Source: Rubrivivax sp. (GTDB lineage Bacteria > Pseudomonadota > Gammaproteobacteria > Burkholderiales > Burkholderiaceae). Taken from it: a stretch of DNA of 8,034 nucleotides. Shown here one piece after another: positions 1 to 5,264 of this stretch. The DNA is taken from positions 1-8,034 of the forward strand of contig SEEY01000155.1 of assembly GCA_004211235.1 (NCBI GenBank), in the 5' to 3' direction. The notes under the pieces are model-generated. The model was not told the DNA's origin. It was given only the letters and a program-made list of their open reading frames with translations, and searched no databases. The translations under genes were made by a program, and so were the position numbers. The stretch's first letter is position 1. The number at the start of each line of letters is the position of its first letter.

Positions 1-94
1 CCCTGAATATCGTCGTACTGCACTGGTTGACCCGTCCCGGCTGCGCACCCACCGCTGGATGCGAAAAACCAGTATCGCAGCGCCGTCACGCTGG
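1..94 (+). repeat. Left arm of a perfect 94-base inverted repeat
   Basis: Every base of 1-94 is the exact reverse complement of 185-278. I compared the two arms base by base and found no mismatch. The match stops on the inner side at 95/184 (G opposite G). On the outer side it is cut by the window edge, so the arm may be longer than 94 bases. This is far longer than a terminator stem or the usual terminal repeats of small mobile elements. It could be a natural palindromic element or a fold-back join made during amplification or assembly; the sequence alone does not decide. Confidence 0.97.
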
Positions 95-144
95 GCCTGG
101 CCAAGGCGCGCATCGAGCGGATCACGAAACGCTCCGGCCGCTGA
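31..144 (+). pseudogene. Possible C-terminal remnant of an unidentified upstream gene
   Basis: A short frame runs from just after a TGA at 28-30 to a TGA at 142-144. Its last part, from about 58, reads like an ordinary basic C-terminal helix (ending KARIERITKRSGR). It has no start codon inside the window, and in-frame stops at 4-6 and 28-30 cut it off upstream. It spans the inner part of the left repeat arm and half the spacer. One reading is that a real upstream gene ended here and its 5' part was replaced by the inverted copy. It could equally be a chance open frame in GC-rich DNA. I do not recognise a family. Confidence 0.2.
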
Positions 145-184
145 AAGCCCGGCTCCGGCGACGGCTCTTGGTGCCGTGCATGAG

Positions 185-278
185 CCAGCGTGACGGCGCT
201 GCGATACTGGTTTTTCGCATCCAGCGGTGGGTGCGCAGCCGGGACGGGTCAACCAGTGCAGTACGACGATATTCAGGG
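185..278 (-). repeat. Right arm of a perfect 94-base inverted repeat
   Basis: This is the exact reverse complement of 1-94, separated from it by a 90-base spacer (95-184). The arm contains both candidate GTG starts of the downstream histidine kinase (190 and 256) and ends inside its reading frame. The first roughly 30 codons of that gene therefore also exist, inverted, at the left edge. The spacer holds only a small 5-bp hairpin (161-165 with 173-177) and the end of a short open frame that stops at 142-144. No transposase, target duplication or integrase site is visible. Confidence 0.97.
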
Positions 279-2838
279 CGACGGCAACGCGCCGCAGGCG
301 GTCGACACTGCTTTCCCCGGCACCACACCGACAGCGCTGCGGCTGCGCGCGCATGACTGGGGCGCCACCGTGCTCGGCCCGGTCGCCGGCTGGCCGCAGG
401 CGCTGCGAACCGCGGTCGCGCTGATGTGCGAATCGCCGGTCGCGATGTGGCTGGGCTGGGGCCCGCAGCTGGGCATGGTCTACAACGACGCCTACGCCGA
501 CATGCTGGGCAACAAGCATCCGCAGGCGCTCGGCACGCCGGTGCAGCAGGTGTGGCCCGAGATCTGGAGCGACATCGACGGGCTGATCCAGAGCGCCCTT
601 GCCGGCGTGACCGTCCAGCGCGATGAGCTGCCGCTGATGGTCAACCGGGATGGGCAGTCGCGCGAGGCCTGGTTCACCTTCTGGTACTCGCCGCTGCGCC
701 ATGACGACAGCAGCATCCGCGGCATGATTTGCACCGTCTGGGACGTCACCAGCAAGGTGATGGACCGACGCCGGCTGGCCGACAGCGAGGCGGCCGTGAA
801 GGCCCTGGAAGCCGGCGCCCTCAGGCTGGAAGAGGAGAGCCGCGAGCAGCAGTATGAAAGCGCCGAGCGCTACCGGCTGGCGACACTCGCGACCCATGAC
901 GCGGTCTGGGACTGGCGCCTGGCGGATGGGCACGTCGTGTGGAACAAGGCGCTGACCCGGCTGTTCGGCCACGCACTGGAACACAGCAGCGCCGCATGGT
1001 GGCTGGACCACATCCACCCGGACGACCGGCCGCGCATCGACGCCAGCATCCACGCGGTCATCGAGGGCCGCGGCACGGCCTGGACGGGCGAGTACCGCTT
1101 CCGCCGCGCGGACGGCAGCCATGCCGACATCTTCGACCGCGGCTTCGTGCTGCGTGATGCCGAGGGCCAGGCGGTGCGCATGATCGGCGCGATGCTCGAC
1201 CTGACCGAGCGCCGCGCCGCCGAGTCGGCGCTGCGCGACAGCGAACAGAAGTTCAGGACGCTGTTCGAGCGCATCGACGAGGGCTTTTGCATCATCGAGT
1301 TCCTCGACGGCCCGCACGGCCCGCTGAGCGACTACGTGCACGTCACCGCCAACCCCGCCTACGTTGCCAACACGGGCATCGCCGACGCCGTGGGCCGGAC
1401 GGTGCGCGACATCGTGCCCGACGAGGCCGACGCCTGGGTGGAGATCTATCGTCGCGTGCTGCTGACCGGCGAGCCCATCCGCTTCGAGCGTGAATTGATC
1501 GCGACGGCCCGGCAGCTGGAACTCGCCGCCTTCCGCGTCGATCCGCCCGAGCGGCGCCAGGTTGCCGTGCTGTTCCAGGACGTCACCGCCCGCCACCGCG
1601 CCGAGATCGCGCTGCGTGAGCTCAACGACACGCTGGAGCGACGCGTGCAGACCGAGCTGGCCGAGCGCCTCAAGACCGAGGAGGCGCTGCGCCAGGCGCA
1701 GAAGATGGAAGCCGTGGGTCAGCTCACCGGCGGCATTGCGCATGACTTCAACAACATGCTGGCGGTCGTCATCAGCTCGCTGGACCTGCTGGACCGCAAG
1801 TTCCTCAAGGATGACGCGCGGGCGATGCGTTATGTCGACGCCGCGCGCAACGGCGCCCGCCGTGCGGCGCAGCTGACGCAGCGCCTGCTCGCCTTCTCGC
1901 GGCAGCAGCCGCTGAAGCCCGAGTCGCTGGACATCAACCAGCTGGTGGCCGGCATGTCCGACCTGCTGCGCCATTCGCTCGGCGGCGCCGTCCGGCTGGA
2001 GACGGTGCAGGCCGGCGGGCTCTGGCGCACGCATGCCGACCCCAACCAGCTCGAAAGCGCGATCCTGAACCTCGCCGTCAACGGCCGTGATGCGATGGAG
2101 GCCTCGGGCGAGGCGCGCCTGACCATCGAGACCGCCAACTGCCATCTCGACGAGCGCTACGCGGTCGAGCATCCCGGCCTGCAACCGGGTCAGTACGTGA
2201 TGATCGCCGTGACCGACACCGGCACCGGCATGCCGCCGGAAGTGGTCGCCAAGGCCTTCGACCCCTTCTTCACCACCAAGGAAGTGGGCCGCGGCACGGG
2301 TCTCGGGCTCAGCCAGGTGTATGGCTTCGTCAAGCAGTCCGGCGGCCATGTGCGCATCTATTCCGAGATGGGCCAGGGCACGACGGTCAAGCTCTACATG
2401 CCGCGCCTGCTGGGGGCGCATGTCGAGGGCGACGCGGCCACCGCGGCGGCGGACGTGCCGCAGGGTGACGGCCTTGAGCTCGTGCTCGTCGTGGAAGACG
2501 AAGCCATGGTGCGCCAGCTGTCCATCGACGCCTTGCAAGAGCTGGGCTATCGCGTGCTGGAGGCCGACGGCGCCGAGGCCGCGCTGAAGCTGCTGGACGC
2601 CCACCCCGACATCGCGCTGCTCTTCACCGACGTCGTCATGCCCGGCCTCAACGGCCGCAAGCTGGCCGACGAGGCGCGCCGGCGCCGCCCCGAACTCAAG
2701 GTGCTGTTCACGACCGGCTACACCCGCAACGCCGTCGTCCACAACGGCGTGCTGGACCCGGGCGTGCATCTCATCGGCAAGCCCTTCACGCTCGAAGAGC
2801 TCGGCGTGCGCGTCCGCCAGTTGCTGGACGCGTCGTGA
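190..2838 (+). CDS. PAS-domain hybrid sensor histidine kinase/response regulator
   Basis: A sensory kinase that should autophosphorylate and pass the phosphate to its own receiver domain. Residue numbers count from GTG 190. An N-terminal PAS-like region covers about 53-195 (RAHDW, LGPVAGWPQALRTA, YNDAYADMLG, VWPEIW). A second PAS/PAC covers about 225-345 (HDAVWDWRL to LDLTERR) and a third about 355-470 (FRTLFERIDEGFCIIEF to VLFQDVTARHRAE). A coiled coil leads into the DHp box AHDFNN with His518. The ATPase domain has an N box around N627/N631, a G1 box DTGTGMP at 676, FDPFFTTK at 690-697 and GRGTGLGLS at 700-708. The receiver has E769/D770, phosphoacceptor D814 and K864 (IGKPF). No transmembrane segment is evident, so it is probably cytoplasmic. 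The ligand is unknown. The start is uncertain: 190 is the first possible start after a stop at 181-183; GTG 256 (860 aa) is equally plausible. Both lie in the inverted repeat and neither has a clear ribosome binding site. Confidence 0.93.
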   Translation: MTALRYWFFASSGGCAAGTGQPVQYDDIQGDGNAPQAVDTAFPGTTPTALRLRAHDWGATVLGPVAGWPQALRTAVALMCESPVAMWLGWGPQLGMVYNDAYADMLGNKHPQALGTPVQQVWPEIWSDIDGLIQSALAGVTVQRDELPLMVNRDGQSREAWFTFWYSPLRHDDSSIRGMICTVWDVTSKVMDRRRLADSEAAVKALEAGALRLEEESREQQYESAERYRLATLATHDAVWDWRLADGHVVWNKALTRLFGHALEHSSAAWWLDHIHPDDRPRIDASIHAVIEGRGTAWTGEYRFRRADGSHADIFDRGFVLRDAEGQAVRMIGAMLDLTERRAAESALRDSEQKFRTLFERIDEGFCIIEFLDGPHGPLSDYVHVTANPAYVANTGIADAVGRTVRDIVPDEADAWVEIYRRVLLTGEPIRFERELIATARQLELAAFRVDPPERRQVAVLFQDVTARHRAEIALRELNDTLERRVQTELAERLKTEEALRQAQKMEAVGQLTGGIAHDFNNMLAVVISSLDLLDRKFLKDDARAMRYVDAARNGARRAAQLTQRLLAFSRQQPLKPESLDINQLVAGMSDLLRHSLGGAVRLETVQAGGLWRTHADPNQLESAILNLAVNGRDAMEASGEARLTIETANCHLDERYAVEHPGLQPGQYVMIAVTDTGTGMPPEVVAKAFDPFFTTKEVGRGTGLGLSQVYGFVKQSGGHVRIYSEMGQGTTVKLYMPRLLGAHVEGDAATAAADVPQGDGLELVLVVEDEAMVRQLSIDALQELGYRVLEADGAEAALKLLDAHPDIALLFTDVVMPGLNGRKLADEARRRRPELKVLFTTGYTRNAVVHNGVLDPGVHLIGKPFTLEELGVRVRQLLDAS

Positions 2839-2860
2839 CCCCGCGCCCGCGACCGCGACC

Positions 2861-2865
2861 GGAGG
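2861..2865 (+). promoter_or_regulatory. Ribosome binding site of the MddA-like gene
   Basis: GGAGG lies seven bases before ATG 2873. It supports that start over the in-frame ATG at 2888. It sits in the 34-base gap after the kinase stop, which leaves little room for a separate promoter. Confidence 0.75.
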
Positions 2866-2872
2866 GCGCTCC

Positions 2873-3631
2873 ATGCCGTTGATCTCGATGGCCTACGCGC
2901 TGGCGGCCTACCTCGGCTTCCTGGCGACGATGGTCTATGCCGTGGCCTTCGTCGGCAATGTCGCGGGGCTGCCCGTGACGCTGGACCACGGCCCCCCGGC
3001 GCCGCTCGCCCAGGCGGTCGGCATCGACCTCGGCCTGCTGCTGGTGTTCGCCGTCCAGCACAGCGTCATGGCCCGGCGCGGCTTCAAGCGCTGGTGGACG
3101 CGCCTGGTGCCGCCGGCGATGGAGCGCGCCACCTACGTGCTCGCCGCCAGCGCCGCATTCGGCTTGCTGATGTGGCAGTGGCGGCCCGTGGCGGAGCCGG
3201 TGTTCTGGTCGGTCCAGTCGCCTGCGGCTCGCGCGGCCCTTCAGGCCTTGTCCTGGGGCGGGTGGGCGGTGGTGGTGGGCAGCAGTTTTCTCATCGACCA
3301 CTTCGAGCTCTTCGGCCTGCGCCAGCCCTGGGCCGCCTGGCGCGGCCACGAGCCGGTGCCTGCGCCATTCGGTACGCCGCTGCTGTACCGGCAGGTGCGG
3401 CATCCGATCTACCTGGGCTTCCTGATCGCCTTCTGGGTCACGCCCGACATGACCGCCGGCCATGCGCTGTTCGCGGCCGGCAGCACCGCCTACATCCTCG
3501 TGGGCGTGTGGTTCGAGGAGCGCGATCTGATCGCGCAGTTCGGCGAGCGCTACCGCGTGTACCGGGCGCAGGTGGGCATGCTGTGGCCGAAGCTGTTCGG
3601 CCGGCCGGGCAGGCGGTCGTCGCCGCCTTGA
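2873..3631 (+). CDS. mddA: Membrane methyltransferase, probable methanethiol S-methyltransferase (MddA-like)
   Basis: A 252-residue inner-membrane protein with about six hydrophobic segments (roughly 10-30, 48-66, 86-102, 126-142, 178-190, 197-213). It belongs to the NnrU/isoprenylcysteine methyltransferase-like group. Shared features are QHSVMAR at 62-68 followed by FKRWWTR, IDHFELFGLRQ at 141-151, RHPIYLGFL at 176-184, and the C-terminal stretch E215-E216, FGERYRVYR and GML.P. These match what I recall of MddA, which methylates methanethiol to dimethyl sulfide using S-adenosylmethionine, and the length also fits. Membership of the membrane methyltransferase family is secure; the exact substrate is an inference from recalled motifs. 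It follows the kinase by 34 bases and is probably co-transcribed with it. The gene on its right is convergent. Alternatives are another thiol methyltransferase or an uncharacterised NnrU-like protein. Confidence 0.75.
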   Translation: MPLISMAYALAAYLGFLATMVYAVAFVGNVAGLPVTLDHGPPAPLAQAVGIDLGLLLVFAVQHSVMARRGFKRWWTRLVPPAMERATYVLAASAAFGLLMWQWRPVAEPVFWSVQSPAARAALQALSWGGWAVVVGSSFLIDHFELFGLRQPWAAWRGHEPVPAPFGTPLLYRQVRHPIYLGFLIAFWVTPDMTAGHALFAAGSTAYILVGVWFEERDLIAQFGERYRVYRAQVGMLWPKLFGRPGRRSSPP

Positions 3632-3656
3632 GCCGAGCGGCGGCCCGGCGGATGCA

Positions 3657-3682
3657 CCGGCCGTGCGCAGCGTGCAGGCCGG
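3657..3682 (+). terminator. Possible terminator hairpin after the MddA-like gene
   Basis: CCGGCC at 3657-3662 pairs with GGCCGG at 3677-3682, and an inner TGC/GCA pair continues the stem past a one-base bulge. It begins 25 bases after the stop at 3631, in the gap between convergent genes. There is no T-tract, so intrinsic termination is uncertain. Confidence 0.35.
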
Positions 3683-3704
3683 CAGCGCTTCCGCCAGCAG
3701 TCGG

Positions 3705-3724
3705 CCCTGCGTCTCGCGGCAGGG
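3705..3724 (-). terminator. Possible terminator hairpin after the lipoprotein gene
   Basis: CCCTGC at 3705-3710 pairs with GCAGGG at 3719-3724 around an 8-base loop. On the minus strand it begins 10 bases beyond the lipoprotein stop codon. No T-tract follows, so it may only stabilise the 3' end or assist factor-dependent termination. Confidence 0.35.
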
Positions 3725-3734
3725 ACCGAGGTCG

Positions 3735-5264
3735 TCACTGCCCTGCGCGCACCAGCCTCAACACGCGGCTGCCGGCGCTGCCGGAGATGCCGACGTTGCC
3801 GTCCGTGAAGTCCACGTACCAGACGAAGCCGGCCACGGTCGCGGGTGACGAGGTCCAGACGCTGGCGTTGGGCGTGCCGGGGAAGCGGCTGCGCTGGATG
3901 GCCGGGCTGCTGCAGCGCCAGTTCACCAGCGAGGCCAGTTCGCTGCGGTTGGGCACGCGCCAGTCGTTGTAGGTCTTGCCCGAGCCGGCCGCGTCGGCAT
4001 TGACGGCTGTGGCGCGGCCGAGCGCGGCCGAGAAGCTGGCGTGCGTCGTCGCCGTGCCGGTGCCGCAGGTGGCGCCGGACAGGCCGTCCACGCACTGCAT
4101 CCACATCAGGCCGGTGCGCAGGTCGCTGACGGTGCCGTTGCCGTGGTCGGTGTAGCGCGGCGTGGTCGTGCTGGTGCAGTCGGCGTCGGCTGCCGCGGTG
4201 CCGGCGACGAGGCGGGTCGCGAAGGTCTTGCCCAGCGGGTTGGTGGCCGCCTCGAAGGCCAGCGCGCCGGAACCGAAATCGACCACCCAGTTGGCCGTCG
4301 GGTCGCCGGCGTAGGCGGTGCCGGTCCACGAGGACACGGCGGCGGTGGTGCCGAGCTTGGGGTCGATCCGGGCGCCGCTGCTCAGGCCGGCGTCGACGAG
4401 GCTGGCCAGCTCTGCCGGCGTCGGCAGGCGCCAGTCGCTGCGGCCGCAGCGATTGGCGGCGTTGGCAGCGGTGGCGAGCACCTGGGCGGCGGCCAGCGTG
4501 TTGGCGGTGGCGGAGACGCTGTCCCAGTACAGGCCGGTGACCTGGTCCTGCACGCAGGCGCCGCCCGCCGTGGCGAAGGAGAAGCCGACGCGGCCATCGG
4601 CGGCGTCGTTGGTCAGCGCGCTGGCGTCGCGGCCGGCGGCACCGTCCTGGCCGGCGATGTCGGTGGTCGAGCAGGCCACCAGCGCATTGGCCGAGTTCAG
4701 GCACTGCGTGACGCCGGTGTCGTTCAGGCCGCCGGCGAAGTTGTTGATGATGACGACGCGGTTGGTGGTCGTGCGGCCGTCGTACGTGGTGGTGATGTCC
4801 AGCCGCTCGTTGGGCTCGAAGCTGGCGTTGGCGCAGGTCACGATCGGCACGGTGACGCTGGTGGCGCCGGCCGGCACGCTGGCGGTGGCGCCGGTGGCGG
4901 TGATGTAGTCCACACCGACGCTGTTGCAGCGGTCGCCGCCGGTGGCGTCGCCGGTCACGGTGCCGGTGGCGACGGTCGAGTAGCTGATGTCCACCGGGCC
5001 GGTGGCGCCGGCGGCGAGGTTGATCTTGACGCTCAGGTTGCTGCCGGCCACGACGTTGTCGACGCTGACCGTCAACGGGCCCTTGGGCGTGGGTGCGGGA
5101 GGCGTCGGCGTGCTGCCGCCACCGCCACCACCGCCGCAGCCGCCGAGCAGGGCGGCGACGCCGAGCAGGCCGACCCACGCGAGCGGCGGGAGGCCGCGTG
5201 TTCCGGCGGCGCGTCCGGCGGGAGCGGGCGGGGCGGTGAGCGGGCGCGGGGCGGTAAGCGTCAT
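3735..5264 (-). CDS. DUF1566 (Lcl C-terminal domain) lipoprotein with Calx-beta-like region
   Basis: A predicted 509-residue lipoprotein. A signal sequence (hydrophobic core about 27-41) ends in the lipobox LGGC with Cys43, followed by seven glycines and a Pro/Thr linker. About 62-175 looks like a Calx-beta-type beta-sandwich (VDYITATG, PAG, then PNERLDITT) with Cys113 and Cys144. Two DUF1566-type repeats follow: about 235-350 (TGLYWDS, SDWRLPTPAELASLVD) and about 368-506 (TGLMWMQC, NDWRVPNRSELASLVNW, VWYVDFTDGNVG). In Legionella Lcl this C-terminal domain is linked to glycosaminoglycan binding, so an adhesive or binding role is possible but only inferred. ATG 5264 is well supported by AGGAGG five bases upstream and a 4-base ATGA overlap with the SecA-like gene. 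It could be a substrate or a partner of the two upstream gene products. Confidence 0.88.
   Translation of the reverse strand: MTLTAPRPLTAPPAPAGRAAGTRGLPPLAWVGLLGVAALLGGCGGGGGGGSTPTPPAPTPKGPLTVSVDNVVAGSNLSVKINLAAGATGPVDISYSTVATGTVTGDATGGDRCNSVGVDYITATGATASVPAGATSVTVPIVTCANASFEPNERLDITTTYDGRTTTNRVVIINNFAGGLNDTGVTQCLNSANALVACSTTDIAGQDGAAGRDASALTNDAADGRVGFSFATAGGACVQDQVTGLYWDSVSATANTLAAAQVLATAANAANRCGRSDWRLPTPAELASLVDAGLSSGARIDPKLGTTAAVSSWTGTAYAGDPTANWVVDFGSGALAFEAATNPLGKTFATRLVAGTAAADADCTSTTTPRYTDHGNGTVSDLRTGLMWMQCVDGLSGATCGTGTATTHASFSAALGRATAVNADAAGSGKTYNDWRVPNRSELASLVNWRCSSPAIQRSRFPGTPNASVWTSSPATVAGFVWYVDFTDGNVGISGSAGSRVLRLVRAGQ

Noticed and set aside
1..278. Inverted repeat read as the terminal repeats of an insertion sequence
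   Set aside because: There is no transposase between or near the arms, the spacer is only 90 bases, and the arms are much longer than usual IS ends with no visible target duplication.
2786..3463. Minus-strand open frame opposite the methyltransferase
   Set aside because: It is Arg/His/Gly-rich and antisense to a gene with clear family motifs, transmembrane segments and a ribosome binding site.
5116..5136. CCG/CCA triplet run as a phase-variable repeat
   Set aside because: It encodes the seven-glycine linker after the lipobox. The unit is a triplet, so slippage would not shift the frame, and such linkers are common in high-GC lipoproteins.
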